The translations under genes and the position numbers were made by a program. From Taudactylus pleione (Eukaryota > Chordata > Amphibia > Anura > Myobatrachidae): a stretch of DNA of 64,000 bases. Of the stretch, positions 1 through 11,526 are shown one piece after another (position 1 is the first letter of the stretch; each line of letters opens with the position of its first letter). Location of the stretch: NCBI GenBank assembly GCA_031769625.1, contig JAUIMM010000573.1, forward strand, positions 1,067,001 through 1,131,000. Direction: 5' to 3'. The notes below the pieces were generated by a model. It made no database searches. It saw nothing but the letters and a program-made list of their open reading frames with translations, and was not told the DNA's origin.

Positions 1-252
1 GGTCTACCTTAAGCGCTGCGTGCAGCTCCGATGGCTTTCGATGGTTCTGATTAATCATACACTTCCTGGTGTTTACACTGTGTTAAGAAAGAAAAGTGGG
101 CGTCTTTATACCGGCATGCTCTCACTCTGCCATCGCTCTCTAAGACATAGAGGGCATCCTTACACCAGACAGTACGATCGTGGAATTTGCATACCCGGCC
201 CCTTTTGACAGCAAGAGAGTGCAGCTTAGCATTCTGGGTCTGAATCGACCCC
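1..252. mobile_element. Harbinger-like element (copy A), cut by the window start
   Basis: It ends with GGTCTGAATCGACCCC at 237-252, the inverted form of the GGGxCTGATTCAGA terminus seen in six other copies. Its interior shares scattered blocks with the copy at 340-833, such as AAGCGCTG, TCCGATGG and AAGACATAG, in the same orientation. The left end lies outside the window. Confidence 0.6.
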
Positions 253-339
253 TATATTCCTTGCTCTCAAGACAATATCCTACAAAAATGCAATATTGTG
301 ATTTGTAGTCTAAATTGCACCTTCTTTCTTTTGGATTAT

Positions 340-833
340 GGACCTGATTCAGACCCGCTCGTTAGCAAGTGCCTGCTCGTTGCAGGCAATGTTTGGTAAA
401 TGTGCGCATGGCAGGCCAGTAGTAAATGGGGAGTGGAGTTGCGGACGCAGGCATGCCTGAGTGTTTTCACGCCATTTCTGGGGCGTGCATAATTAACAGG
501 CAGTGTCATAGTAAACGTTACTTGCTTGAATAATACACTGAAGTGCTCGCAGTGCTTGCAGTAGGGTACAGTCAACTGCAAGCGCTGCAGTCAGATCCGA
601 TGGAACCCGATGTATTGATGTGCTGTTGTATATACTTCCTGGAGATGATGTACGCTAGTGGGCGGCTAAAGACAGGCTGGTGGGTGTCTGTAAACACAAA
701 GAGATCGCTCGCCAAGACATAGTGGGCGTGCTTATGTCTTGCCGTGCGAGCGGCTGCCTTGACATCACTTAGCTGAATTTCCATACGCTGTGAGCGAACG
801 GCCGCATCTAGTGAGCTGGTCTGAATCAGGTCC
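340..833. mobile_element. Harbinger-like nonautonomous element (copy B)
   Basis: Perfect 16-bp termini GGACCTGATTCAGACC and GGTCTGAATCAGGTCC are flanked by the 3-bp duplication TAT (337-339 and 834-836). There is no plausible transposase. The 3-bp target duplication and GG-starting termini suggest PIF/Harbinger, an inference from structure only. Confidence 0.75.
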
Positions 834-929
834 TATGTGCATAAGCTTTGCAACCAAATACTCTTAAGTGTCTTACAGTATGTCCAGTATCTTATCTGTC
901 CACACTTAAATTGTTGTTTTCCCTTTCAC

Positions 930-1640
930 TGACAGTGAGTGCATTGCTCTTTAGATAAACTGCTGTTTGAACTGCTTCAGCCTAAAATGTATTTTCAAGG
1001 ACAACATCATTCAGCATAGCATACGTTATTTGCACTATAGTATGATTTGCACATTCATTTACACCATTTTGTTCTGGCGTTTACAACATGGCTAGATGAT
1101 GCTTGATCTCATATTTGCTCATGCAGTCAGAAAAACCTTTATTTTGGTACTCTCCTCTGTTGATGGATCTTAAAGTCTTTTGTTTGTAACCTGTTTAAGT
1201 TTATACAAAATATTTGTAGTCCACAATTTTGTGTATCACTTCACTTTTTGCTATTAGGAAGTAAATATTGGTAATCATTGTAATATATTAGTGTCATGAA
1301 ATACCTGATCTACTAAACTATTCATGTTCCATAGGACCACATACATCTGTGTGCACTGATGATAGTGGTGCCTCAGCTCTAGTTGCTGATTTTGGAAAGG
1401 GCACCTGGTTTGCTTACCCTTGATGTAACTGTCACACTCCGGATGATCAGGATTGCTTATAGTCATGTCTGTCCCTGCTCTGACCACACTCTGTGAGCAC
1501 ATCAAAGACACCAGGGACTCTGAGGTACAGTCTGGGTGTATTACCTCCTCAGGCAGGACAGGGGGCACAATCCAGCATGAGTATGCAATCCATAAGGGTT
1601 GGTGTTTGATCTGGTTCATGTTGGGAAAAGAGGTCAAAGT
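930..1640 (-). pseudogene. Ty1/Copia retrotransposon relic (pre-integrase and integrase)
   Basis: Read on the minus strand, about 1275-1637 gives PECDSYIKGKQTRCPF and QMYVVLWNMNSL, which match the GAG-pre-integrase region (KGKQTRLPF, HSDVCGPM) of Copia polyproteins. About 930-1185 gives NRGEYQNKGF, TPEQNGVNE and AEAVQTAVYL, matching the integrase core (DNGGEY, TPQQNGVAER, AEAVNTAVYL). Stops and frame changes interrupt it, and no LTRs were found. It is a dead fragment. Confidence 0.75.
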
Positions 1641-2033
1641 GGAAACATGTTTATTCTTGCTTTAGAATCTATGTGTATGGATAACAAACTAACTAAACAG
1701 AATGGAACAACTTTGAAAAATGCTTCTCATTTAAAACTGAATAGGCATATAACTAATAAAAGGATTAAGGCAACAATAATGCTGATTTAAAGAAGCTTCG
1801 AATTAAGGGTGTAGCTGGCTAGGTTAATCTTTTCTGGCACTATTTTCAGCTTCACACCCTCCGGCAAGAGTAAACTAAAAGCTGTGCACTTTTAGCATGT
1901 GTTTACTAATCTACTAAAACACCCTTAACAACTATATAAATACAGATGACTTTTCCATATTACTATCCTGACATCAATTTGGTAAGATAAGAGTGTTGAA
2001 GATAGTACTATGTATTTCTTATACAATAAAGTA
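1641..2033. other. Spacer without recognised feature
   Basis: AT-rich sequence between the Copia relic and the Tigger-like MITE. No gene, TIR or tandem repeat was recognised. Confidence 0.4.
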
Positions 2034-2429
2034 CAGATTGAGTCTCCCATATTCAAATATTCAGAAATACAGATTTGTTTTTGGGATGACTGACATAATG
2101 CATCCTTTGATTTTTGATGGTTCAATGTACACAGACTTAAAATTATTGTACAAAATACCTTCAGGCTTTATGTATAAGGTGTTTATGAAACATAAGTTAA
2201 TATCATTTCTGTACACAAACTTTGTTTGAGCCACAAAATTATTGAAAATATTGTATGAATAGGCTGTGTGTATAAGGTGTATATAGAACATAAATTCTTT
2301 CTGAGTTTATATTTGGGTCCCATTCCCAAGATATCTCATTATTGTATACAAATATTCCAAAATACGGAATATTCCAATATCCAAAATAACCGTGGTCCCA
2401 AGCATTTTGAATATGGGAGGCTCAACCTG
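2034..2429. mobile_element. Pogo/Tigger-like MITE (copy 1)
   Basis: It starts CAGATTGAGTCTCCC and ends GGGAGGCTCAACCTG, flanked on both sides by TA (2032-2033 and 2430-2431), the Tc1/mariner target duplication. The phrase GGTCCCAAGCATTTT lies near the right end. A block of about 110 bp (GGCTxTxTGTATAAGGTGT) occurs twice inside. A second copy with the same layout is at 45560-46000. The termini resemble mammalian Tigger-family ends of the CAGGTTGAGTATCCC type. Confidence 0.75.
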
Positions 2430-3073
2430 TACATTTATGTATGCTATATTTGAACATGGAAAGTGAAACATATTTTATGCAAATACACTCTTAAAATCCA
2501 TACCCACTAAGCCCAGGGTTGGCTGGCTAGCCATTGTGTTAAACACAGCCTTGGTCTGCATATGAGATGCCCATGCATCTGCATATTTTAAGAATTTGTA
2601 TTATGTGGGATTGAGGGCAGGGGGTGAACGGAAGGTTGATGGGTGGGTGGGCCATGAGTGGTCAGTGACCACTGGATAAAGAACTTTATTGCACCTCACC
2701 ATGAATTGACAGCCTATTGTCACAGCACATAGCCACTACCTCTTCTCTGGTGGCTCCTTCTCCTCACAGTCTACAGAGGGAGCAACTTCCTCCACAATGG
2801 TCATGCTGCACCAATATTAACAGAGAGAAGATCAGTAACTGGTAAGTGACCTTTTGGAAGGAATGGGTATAGTTGAGGAAAGTAATCATAAGAATAAGGA
2901 AGTTAGTCATGGATGAGTGTGATTATGAGGGTGATAAGGTAAATGCTCTTAATAGAATTAGTGACAATGAAGAGATTCTTTTGACAAGTCTGAAGGAGGT
3001 AATTAGGGGGTTAATGAATGTCAAATGTATAAATTGATGGTGTAAGGGTTAACAATTGGTATATGGGAGTTAT
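2430..3073. other. Spacer without recognised feature
   Basis: No coding homology, TIR or tandem repeat was recognised. There is a short GGGTGGGTGGG-rich stretch near 2640. Confidence 0.4.
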
Positions 3074-3427
3074 GCTGGCTACAGACATAGCGATGTGCTC
3101 AAGATGAGCTGATGTGTACGATTTCCCTTGAAACTCTCCCCGGCAGCTCAGCACACGATCTCCATACGATCTGCACATGATTTGGTGTCCAATCTTCATA
3201 CGATCTCTCCTGCATCCAGACTTTCACAGTGCATCGGGTCCTAGTCTGACCTACTGCATGGAAGATCTGAAGATGCGATGTGCAACCAGCAGGGACGCAC
3301 ATCGCATCATGATCGTGAGTGGGGACTCACGATTTACTCTCAATTTGGCCATATTTTACACGATCTGTCGTCCCAATGTGTCGGAATCCGAAAGATCGGG
3401 TAAAATATCGCTACGTGTGTGGCCAGC
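3074..3427. mobile_element. TIR element with GCTGGCYACA termini
   Basis: The left end GCTGGCTACAGACATAGCGA pairs imperfectly with the right end TCGCTACGTGTGTGGCCAGC. The interior has several TACGATC/ACGATCT motifs and no convincing protein. No clear target duplication was found, so the superfamily is open. Readings through it on both strands are incidental. Confidence 0.55.
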
Positions 3428-3579
3428 TTCAGTGATTGTAAAGGGGTTTATAATGTTTGAAGATGGGCGGTAGAACTACGCTCTCGTTGACCATTGGGTG
3501 GTGTGTTGTGGTTTCAGGGTGCTGCACCTTTGTGTGGGAGTACCTTTCCCGGACTGAATACGTATGGGGGTAGGGGTGG

Positions 3580-4525
3580 TAAGGTGCGCTCTTCCTGCTA
3601 ATAGTGGTGATGGTGATGACTTTTGTGTGTTTGTGAGTGTGTTAATTGGAATGTTTCTTCTGGTGGTGATGGTGGTGTTTTGGAAGTGAGAAGGAGGGTG
3701 TGATTGGGTATGGAGTGTAGTTTGGAGTAATGTGAAAAAGGGGAATAAAATAGGATCAAAATGAGGCCAGCAAGACACAGTAATTTGGGGCAAAATCTTT
3801 TATTGAGTAGTCACAATGCTGCTCTGTTGAGACCTGTGCAGCATCCCGTGTGTTGGTGCGAGTCTTGGCAGTACTTACCTACCGGTAGGTATTTTGCTCT
3901 GGTGATGTAGGTTGACGTTGTGGCTGTTGCAGATAGGTTGGAAGCTGCAGGTTTGTTGGTGAGCTGGATCAGCGTGTTGCTGGTGTGCTGCAGGTGCACG
4001 ACTGTTCTGATTGGTCTGCGGAGGTCAGCAACCGGAGTGTGTAGCTGAGGTTGGCTATTGGTCATGCCGCTGGTGGTGCAGAACCAGAGGTGTGGATGGG
4101 TGAGCCACTGGGAGGCTGGGTTGCAGCGTGTGTGCTGGGACCACCCCTGGGGGATGGTCTGCCCGGGATACTGATTCGAAAAAAGACAGGGAGGAGGGGG
4201 GGAAGGTGTGACCAGGATGGAGCTGGTCACTGGTGATGTTGGCTGTGCTGACTTGCGGCCGGATGTGTGTGGTGCTCTTATCACTGACGGTCCCTCATGG
4301 AAATGGGGATCGACGGTGGAGACAACCCTGGCCAGGAGTCAGTTGCTGAGCACGCCTGGGAGGGGGGGGGGAGAGAGAGAGGCTGGTCCGGGGTGGAGCC
4401 GGCCACTGGAGGTGTGAGCAGTGCGGACCAGCAGGTGGGTGGGCTGAGAGCTTTCTGCTCTGGCAGTCCCTGGTGGGGATGGGGATCTTTAGTGGAGGTC
4501 AGCCTGGACAGGTTTGATGTGAGGG
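3580..4525. repeat. G/T-rich low-complexity region
   Basis: Strongly G- and T-biased on the + strand, with recurring GGTGGTGATGGTGG- and GTGTGTGTT-like runs. The open frames on both strands arise from this bias and show no known domain. It may be the interior of a foldback or Penelope-derived element, because a hammerhead-like stem-loop follows at 4526-4565. Confidence 0.4.
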
Positions 4526-4565
4526 TCTCCAATGCGTTTTGGCACAGGTGCCTTCTTCAAGGAGG
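4526..4565 (-). ncRNA. Hammerhead-ribozyme-like stem-loop (decayed), copy 1
   Basis: On the minus strand: stem I CTCC, core TTGAAGA, stem II GGCAC-CT-GTGCC, AAAACG, then GGAG closing stem I. The layout matches a type I hammerhead (CUGANGA, stem II, GAAA, short stem III). The invariant C3 is U and G12 is A, so activity is unlikely. The same fold is seen near 39.15 kb and 44.12 kb. Confidence 0.4.
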
Positions 4566-4774
4566 TGTTTATAATGTTGAATGGTAATTTCACAATGATG
4601 TTTACATGTTAATGATTTTTGAGGAAAAATGAAAATGTAATATTGTGTGGCACCCACAAGAATGCTCTGTAATGGCTTTCATCTCTTTTTTGAATACAAG
4701 TCATTAGGAGGCTTTTGCTATTGTATGGTAGTCACTGGAAAGCTGTTTGTATTGCATGGTGGTCACTAGGGGGT

Positions 4775-4950
4775 ACAGTATATTTACTAAAGTGCAGGTT
4801 TTTAGAAGTGGAGTTGTTGCTCATAGCAGCCAATCAGATTCTAGTTATTATCTACTAGAAGGTGCTAGATAAATGATAAGTAGAATCTTATTGGTTGCTA
4901 TGAACAACAACTCCACTGCTAAAAACTCACACTTTAGTAAATATACTCCT
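4775..4950. mobile_element. Palindromic MITE with TATATTTACTAAAG ends
   Basis: Nearly the whole element is an inverted repeat. The left arm reads TATATTTACTAAAG, GGAGTTGTTG, CCAATCAGATTCTA, and the right arm mirrors it to CTTTAGTAAATATA. It carries CCAAT boxes in each arm and no coding capacity. Confidence 0.75.
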
Positions 4951-5267
4951 AGGAGTGTATATTATGTGGAGTAAATGACTGTTAACCATGGAAAGAGGGT
5001 GATATATGCAATTCTAAAGAATATACAATGTGTAATTCTGGTGTACCTATAGTGCTTTCTGTTTTAAACATGGTATGTGTTAGGAAGCATGCATAAAATA
5101 CAATGTCAAGTTATGTGCACCTTAATTGTTGTTAATCAAAAAAGGAATTTGTAACTGAGCCATACTTTTAAATAAATATGCTTTTATCTTGATGCAGTTT
5201 AAACATTCAGAAGACTTGAGGCATTATTATGTTGTCACTGTGTTGCACTTGTTGGATAAATATCTTA

Positions 5268-5418
5268 GGGCATGATTCAGTATGGATCGCAATTGCAGCT
5301 GCGAAATCGCATGCAACGCAGCTGCAAAAATATGCTAATGTTTGCCAAAGCTCAGCTTGACGCCCACTTCTGCTTTCTCATATCCATCCACTTTCACTTC
5401 CGGCTCTGAATCAGGCCC
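5268..5418. mobile_element. Short Harbinger-like MITE (copy C, 151 bp)
   Basis: It starts GGGCATGATTCAG and ends CTGAATCAGGCCC. It is flanked by the 3-bp duplication TTA (5265-5267 and 5419-5421), the favoured PIF/Harbinger target. This is the smallest member of the family in the window. Confidence 0.75.
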
Positions 5419-5815
5419 TTACTGTGTAAACTTGATGATCGCAACCCTGTGCTACAAGTTGCAGTATGTCATTACAATAAAACTCAACATGTGTTTTGTG
5501 CTAACCACGAATCTTGTCACATATATACAGTATAGTCAGACCATTGTATGGTTATAAAACCAACCCCTTATTACATGTGGCCCAGCTTTTGGCTTTAGGT
5601 ACAGGGAGGAAAGTTTACTTAGCTAATTAATTCATGAGATTAAGATAGTGAAGTAGTTGCCAGCAGCTGACTGTTTTAAGACTTCTACAGAATATATATT
5701 TATCTTTCATTTCTCCACCCCAAAAGGTATTTCTTCAGTCCAATCATCCCAGACCACTGTTGCTACACAGAAATGTCAGTCACCAATGACTGCTTTATTA
5801 TTGGTACTGTAGTTG
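5419..5815. other. Spacer without recognised feature
   Basis: AT-rich sequence between two DNA transposons, with no feature recognised beyond the hAT target duplication TGTAGTTG at 5808-5815. Confidence 0.4.
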
Positions 5816-7626
5816 CAGTGGCATAACTAGGGTATTTGGAGCCCAGGGCAAATAAAAAAATGGAGCCACCCCTCTCCAAGTGGGCATGGTCACATGCCAC
5901 AAGTGGCATGACCACTGGAAAATGTGGCCGTGGCAACATGTTTCTCGTCACTTTGGGAACATTCCTTTCCATACCATATGCACCTTAATGCCCTGAGTAG
6001 TAGTGCCCCTCTTGCAATGCCCACTGTAGTAGTCTCCCTTATGCAATGCCCCCTTTAGCAGTGCCCCCAGTAGTGGTCCCCCCTATGCACTGCTCCCAAT
6101 ATTGCCCTTTATACAGTGCCCCCAGTAGTGGTCCCCCTTATGAAGCGCTCCCAGTAGTGTCCCTTATACAGTGCCCCCAGTAGTGGTCCCCCCTATGCAG
6201 TGCCCCTTATACAGTGCCCCAGTAGTAGTCCCCCCTATGCAGTGGCCCCAGCAGTGGTCCCCCATGCAGTTCTCCCAGTAGTGCCCCTTATACAGTTCCC
6301 CCAGTAATGGTACCCCTTATGCAGTGCTCCCAGAAGTGGTCTCTCCTATGCAGTGCCCCTTATACAATGCACCAGTAGTAGTCCCCCCTATGCAGTGCCC
6401 CCAGTAGTGCCACTTACATAGTGTCCCCAGCCCCCCTATGCAGTGACCCCAGCAGTGCCCCTTATATAGTGCCCCCAGTAGTAGTCACCCCTATGCAGTG
6501 CCCCAAGTAGTGGTCCCCCTATGCAGTTCCCCCAGTAGCTCCCCTTATATAGTGCCCCCAGTAGTAGTTCTCCCTATGCAGTGCCCCCAGCAGTGCCACT
6601 TAAATAGTGCCCCAAGCCCCCTATGCAGTGCCCCCAGTAGTGCCCCTTATATAGTGCCCCCAGTAGTAGTCCCCCCTATGCAGTGCCCCAAGTAGTGGTC
6701 CCCCTATGCAGTTCCCCCAGTATGGCCCCTTATATTGTGCCCCCCAGTAGTCCCCCCTATGCAGTACTCCCAGTAGTGCCCCTTATATAGCGCCCCCAGT
6801 AGTAGTCCCCCTATGTAGTGCCCCCAGTAGTGGTCCCCCTATGCAGTGCCCCCAGTAGTGCCCCTTATATAGTGCCCCCAGTAGTAGGCCTCCCTATGCA
6901 GTGCCCCCAGTAGTGCTCCCCCTATGCAGTGCCCTCCAGTAGTGGTCCCCCTATGCAGTGCCCCCAGTGGTGCCCCTGATATTGTGCCCCTAGTAGTAGT
7001 CCCCCCTATGCAGTGCCCCCAGTAGTGCCCCTTATATAGCGCCCCAATAGTAGTTCCCACTATCCAGTGCCCCAGCAGTGGTCCCCCCTGCAGTGCCCCT
7101 TATATAGTGCCTCCAGTAGTTGTGCCCCCTATGCTGTGCCCCCCCATGCAGTGCCCCCAGTAGTGTCCCCCAGCAATATAGACAAAGACACCAGAAAAAA
7201 AAACCCACCTGAATCCCCACTCCTGCTCTTGTACTCGCCGTTGTCCACTCCTCCATCCTCCCTGGCCGATTTGCTCTGCACTATGGGAGAGATGTCATGA
7301 CGTCTTTCCCATCAGCCACTGTGGGAGCTGGAAGGTGGAGCTCATGAATGAGCTCCAGCCCAGCTCTGGCAGTGAGCGCTGCAGCCAATGAGAGTCTGTC
7401 TGACTCTCATTGGCTGTCTGGCTATCAAAATAAACACACTGCCGCTGGGTAGTATGAGTGTACTACGTAATGCCGGCGTGTTTGTTACTGTGTAGTGTGG
7501 ACCGCACTCCGTGCGATCCGCACTACACTGACCAGTGTCCTGGACCATGGCCAGCGGCCCCCCGCGCACCGCCAGTCCGATATAGCCCAGGGCACAAACC
7601 CTGTTCAACCCCTAGATACGCCACTG
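5816..7626. mobile_element. hAT-type element with CAGTGGCGTA ends and internal minisatellite
   Basis: It begins CAGTGGCATAACTAGGG and ends CCCCTAGATACGCCACTG. The 8-bp flanks TGTAGTTG (5808-5815) and GGTAGTTG (7627-7634) differ at one base, as expected of a hAT insertion. Most of the element is an expanded minisatellite. A GC-rich palindromic block (7280-7313) and an inverted repeat CCAATGAGAGTCTGTC/GACTCTCATTGG follow it. No transposase is present. Confidence 0.8.
5990..7170 (+). repeat. GC-rich minisatellite (CAGTGCCCCCAGTAGTxG family)
   Basis: Irregular tandem copies of a roughly 25-30 bp unit built from CAGTGCCCCCAGTAGT, CCCCTTATATAGTG and GTCCCCCCTATG, within the hAT element. Long open frames on both strands come from the repeat and are not genes. 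Related arrays sit in copies near 8.1, 33.8 and 36.1 kb. Confidence 0.85.
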
Positions 7627-8069
7627 GGTAGTTGATAATGCTTCTGTCTTCTGGTATACATGTACATGCCATTATATGGATGCCACTGATGCATACCAGC
7701 ACTGTGCAGATTCTTCCACATTAACTAATGTTTTCAAATCTATCTACATATGGCTGGTCAATCCTTTGATAAATCAGTCCCTGTGTTCTATACCTAAATC
7801 ACCTTTTAATGATGGACCCCTGCTCATAAGCTATTGTTCTGTGCTTGACAACAAACTAAAGTTTGTCAGCCTTCTACTGCCCTAACCCCTGTAAAAATAT
7901 TAAAAACTTCCATAAACATTAAAGATATTTATATTTTTTTAAATAAACAGGTAGTGGCATGGAAAATAACACATGGAATATTCTTCTTCTGGTAGAGGGT
8001 ATAGCCACATACTGTAGATATATTTAGATATGCCAACGTTACCCCCTTGATTCGAAAGGAAGGAAATCA

Positions 8070-8650
8070 TATAGTAGTGCCCCCATATAATGCACCTGTA
8101 GTAGTGCCCCATAGTTATGCCCCTGTAGTAGTGCCCCTGTAGTAGTGCCCCCATATAATGCCCCTGTAGTAGTGCCCCCATAGTTATGCCCCTGTAGTAG
8201 TGCCCCCATATAATGCCCCTGTAGTAGTGCCCCCATAGTTATGCCCCTGTAGTAGTGCCCCATAGTTATGCCCCTGTAGTAGTGCTCCTGTAGTAGTGCC
8301 CCCATATAATGCCCCTGTAGTAGTGCCCCCATAGTTATGCCCCTGTAGTAGTGCCCCCATATAATGCCCCTGTAGTAGTGCCCCCATAGTTATGCCCCTG
8401 TAGTAGTGCCCTCATATAATGCCCCTGTAGTAGTGCCCCCATATAATGCCGCTGTAGTAGTGCCCCCATAGTTATGCCCCTGTAGTAGTACCCCTATATA
8501 ATGCCCCTATAATAGTGCCCCCATATAGTGCCCCTGTAGTAGTGCCCCCATATAATGCCCCTGTAGTAGTGCCCCCATATAATGCCCCTGTAGTAGTGCC
8601 CCCATATAATGCCCCTGTAGCAGTGCCCCCATATAATGCCCCTGTAGTGC
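8070..8650 (+). repeat. Minisatellite (CCCCTGTAGTAGTGCCCCCATATAATG)
   Basis: About 20 copies of a 19-27 bp unit alternate the endings CATATAATG and CATAGTTATG. It is the counterpart of the array at 5990-7170 inside a related hAT-derived copy. The reading frames across it (YxGALLQGH type) are repeat artefacts. Confidence 0.88.
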
Positions 8651-8990
8651 CACCTGTACAAAAAAAACACTTACCTTAATCCCCGCTCCTGCATCTGCCG
8701 CCATCCTGTCCACCCGGCTGCTCCTCAGAACTATGGGCGAGATGTCATGACATCTCTCCCATAGTGTGCATGGAGAGAGCCAGAAGCTGGAGTTCAGAAG
8801 AGAACTCCAGCCTCCGGCTAACGCGGTGCTGCATGGAAGGAGCCATGAGCCCGCTAGTTTTAACATCTCAGCGGGCATCCGGCTTAGAGCCTCCCTGCGG
8901 CACAGCCGGGCATGCATATGAATAATTTTATATTATAGAATGATTCATATGCATGCCCAGCTGTCCGTCAAGTACCCCCAGGAATTTCAT
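8651..8990. mobile_element. hAT-related unit with CRE-like palindrome and 16-bp inverted repeat
   Basis: After the minisatellite comes the block seen in the neighbouring hAT: AATCCCCGCTCCTGC, then a 36-bp near-palindrome (8730-8765) centred on ATGTCATGACAT. A perfect inverted repeat GGGCATGCATATGAAT (8908-8923) / ATTCATATGCATGCCC (8943-8958) follows. Element ends and target duplication were not resolved. Confidence 0.5.
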
Positions 8991-9469
8991 TTTTACCCCA
9001 TGTGGGGTAATTTACCGCTGTTCCCTGACCACTGTACTAGACAATTATCTCTTTGACAAGCTTCAGAGCGGTCAAATGCCAGAGGGATGGCTACGGTCTA
9101 TGTCCAATTTCTTTGTTCATTAACTTTTTTTGACAAGGGCTAAATACAATATAGGTTTACTGATGCTAAAATGTGTGCTGTGTGTCATTTCAGGATATGA
9201 GTATGAGTGTCGTTACTGGTTAATGACGATTTTGTTGAATACACAGACTTCAGCTGAACATAAATATAATGTGTTCACATAAACAATAGTGGTCTGATAG
9301 AACATTGGATACCAGGATCAGGTCCCTTTCAAATCCAGTAGGGTGCTCCGCCATGCCCCTACAGTGGTGTAGGATATTGTATTTGCTTGTAACGAAATAT
9401 TACACACAAATTTCCTACATTTTTGGGCATATCTCAAATCTGTACAGCTGTCCTGTTGCATCTCTCATT
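8991..9469. other. Spacer without recognised feature
   Basis: No coding homology, TIR or tandem structure was recognised. Confidence 0.35.
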
Positions 9470-9475
9470 TGAATT

Positions 9476-9925
9476 GTGTCCCCAGCCAGCCCCCTTCTGA
9501 CTCTCCAGCCAGCCAACTTCTATGTTCCCAACCAGACCCCTCTGTTATCCCAACAAGCCCCCCTTCTGTGTCTCCAGCCCCAGCAGCCCCCTTATGCGTC
9601 TCCAGCCAGCCTCCCTTCTGACTCTCCAGCCAGCACCTCTTCTGTGTTCCCAGTCAGCCCCCTTCTGTCATTCCAGCCAGTCCCCTTTCTGTGTCCCCTG
9701 CCAGCCCCCCTTATGAATCGCAAACAAAGCCTTCCTTGTGTGTCCCCAATCAGTCCCCCTTCTGTGTCTCTAGCCCCAGCAGCCTCCTTTCTGTGTCCCC
9801 AGTCAGCCCCCCTTCTGTGTCCCCAGCCCCAGCAGCCTCCTTTCTGTGTCCCCAGTCAGCCCCCCTTCTGTGTCCCCAGCCCCAGCAGCCCCCCTTCTGT
9901 GTCCCCAGTCCCAGCACTGTGTAAT
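9476..9925 (+). repeat. C/T-rich minisatellite (CCCCAGTCAGCCCCCCTTCTGTGT)
   Basis: Units of about 24-36 bp mix CCCCTTCTGTGTCCCCAG with CCCCAGCAG. Three overlapping + frames stay open (serine/proline/valine-rich) because of the composition. No start context or domain supports a gene. Confidence 0.85.
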
Positions 9926-10843
9926 AATTCCCTTAGTCATGATCTTAGCTTAGACAAACACTTGATTTATTGGAAACATTGATTAACCAGAATGTTAATT
10001 AAGATCACATAACATGTCACTATATGGAATCATCCCTTTTATTTGTAGGAAATAATAAATAAGCAGTAAAATTGTAAGTGACATTATATCTGAAAAACTT
10101 AAAGATCACAACTATTGGTTATCATATGTAAAGGGTTTATAAATCAAGGCATATTTCCACCCTATCATCCATACCTGCTTTTATATACCGACTTCATGGG
10201 TTTTACTGTATGTAAATTGATACATAAAGCCTTAAGCCTAGTAAAAAATTATAGAAAGGAAAAGTTACTAAACTAAGGGCTAGCAGTGAGATAATAATAT
10301 AAATAGATATTGGTGGTATACTGTAACAGTAAATCTTATCTTATCTTATATTTCAGTCATGTCACTAAGGAGTGGGACTGAGCAAGGAAGAATGATTTTA
10401 GAAACTGTCATTGAAGCACACTTACCCCCTCTGGTAGGGACAGCCAGAGGAGAGAAGGCATGGTACAGCCAAGTGTGCGTGTAAGGGGAGAGACGTAGTC
10501 ATTGTCTCATCATGGCCCCACCCTCTCTGCTATACAATGCCATGATTACTAACATTGTAAAGTAGGGACAGAACCATGATGACCCAATTGACAGTGAATT
10601 GCATCATTAAGCCATCTGGAATGCCCTATTATCTTAGGGGAAGTTAGGGGACAAGGGGCAGCCGCAAGGGGGCTCTGAGAGGCCTGAATACCTTACTGGG
10701 CATCCAGGAGAGCCACCCAAGATTCAGGAGATCTATGGATGTTCCAGGAGAGTAGGAAAGTATGCCTTGGGGCTTGGTTTTCTAGCCTTATCCAGGTGAT
10801 AGATTATATGAGTCATTACACACTGTACATTTAAGGTTTCACA
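9926..10843. other. Spacer without recognised feature
   Basis: Mostly AT-rich with a GGGACAGCCAGAGGAGAG-type purine stretch near 10440. No gene or transposon end was recognised. Confidence 0.35.
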
Positions 10844-11184
10844 CAGTGGCGTAAGTTCATCCCAGAAGCCCAGAGGCAAGTTGTAATTTGGTGCCCCCCC
10901 CGTCACAGCCGCTGACACTGTAATGTAGCAATTCACATGCAGACAGGCAATAGATAGACAAAGGCAGCAGCTGATGGTCTGACATGGAGCTCTCCACTAG
11001 TGTATGGTGGCTTCTCAGGTGCTGGTAAGAGGTGCCATGTATTGGTCGGCCGTGATGGTACACACCAAATACATAGTTACAGCCCTAAGTGGGGTGAATA
11101 TGTTGTGGGCAATGGAGGAGTTGCCCCTTCAGAGCTGGGGCCCGGCGGCAGGTGCCTCCATTGTCTCCCATAGTTCTGCCCCTG
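10844..11184. mobile_element. hAT MITE with perfect 8-bp target duplication
   Basis: It begins CAGTGGCGTAAGTTC and ends ATAGTTCTGCCCCTG. The flanks are both GTTTCACA (10836-10843 and 11185-11192). At 341 bp it is a compact member of the CAGTGGCGTA family, with no coding capacity. Confidence 0.85.
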
Positions 11185-11449
11185 GTTTCACATATAAGAT
11201 GCAGGAACATAAAATACAGAAGTGAAAAATCAAGTGTGCAGACACATGTTTACTAATACAGGCATCTTTATGTTCATCTCAATTAATCTCTGTAAGTTTT
11301 CATTCTTTGTATACAGTATGAGCATGTTTTCACCCACAGTCGTAAATTGTGGAGCTTCAACCTCATATATATATAAATAGCTACAGGCTTGGCACTCTTC
11401 CTCCTCCCTGGTGAACACCACCGGCATGTTAGACTCCATGCCTTAGTAT

Positions 11450-11509
11450 TAGGTCTTGCCAATCCCAAACTATGGGTTAGCATCCACTATCCATCCATGA
11501 GTTGTGACA
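11450..11509 (+). repeat. 5' LTR remnant of the Gypsy element
   Basis: TATGGGTTAGCATCCACTAT and the following CCATCCATGAGTTGTGACA (11471-11509) are identical to the end of the 3' LTR (20232-20270). Upstream similarity fades quickly, so most of this LTR is deleted or diverged. Translatable gag begins 17 bases later. Confidence 0.7.
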
Positions 11510-11526
11510 GAATACACTGGTCCAAC

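Noticed and set aside
8039..8917. Minus frames with repeated GALLQGHYM
   Set aside because: They are translations of the CCCCTGTAGTAGTGCCCCC minisatellite, not a structural protein.
9476..9982. 168-codon serine/proline-rich + frame
   Set aside because: It is translated C/T-rich minisatellite, open in several frames at once, with no start context or homology.
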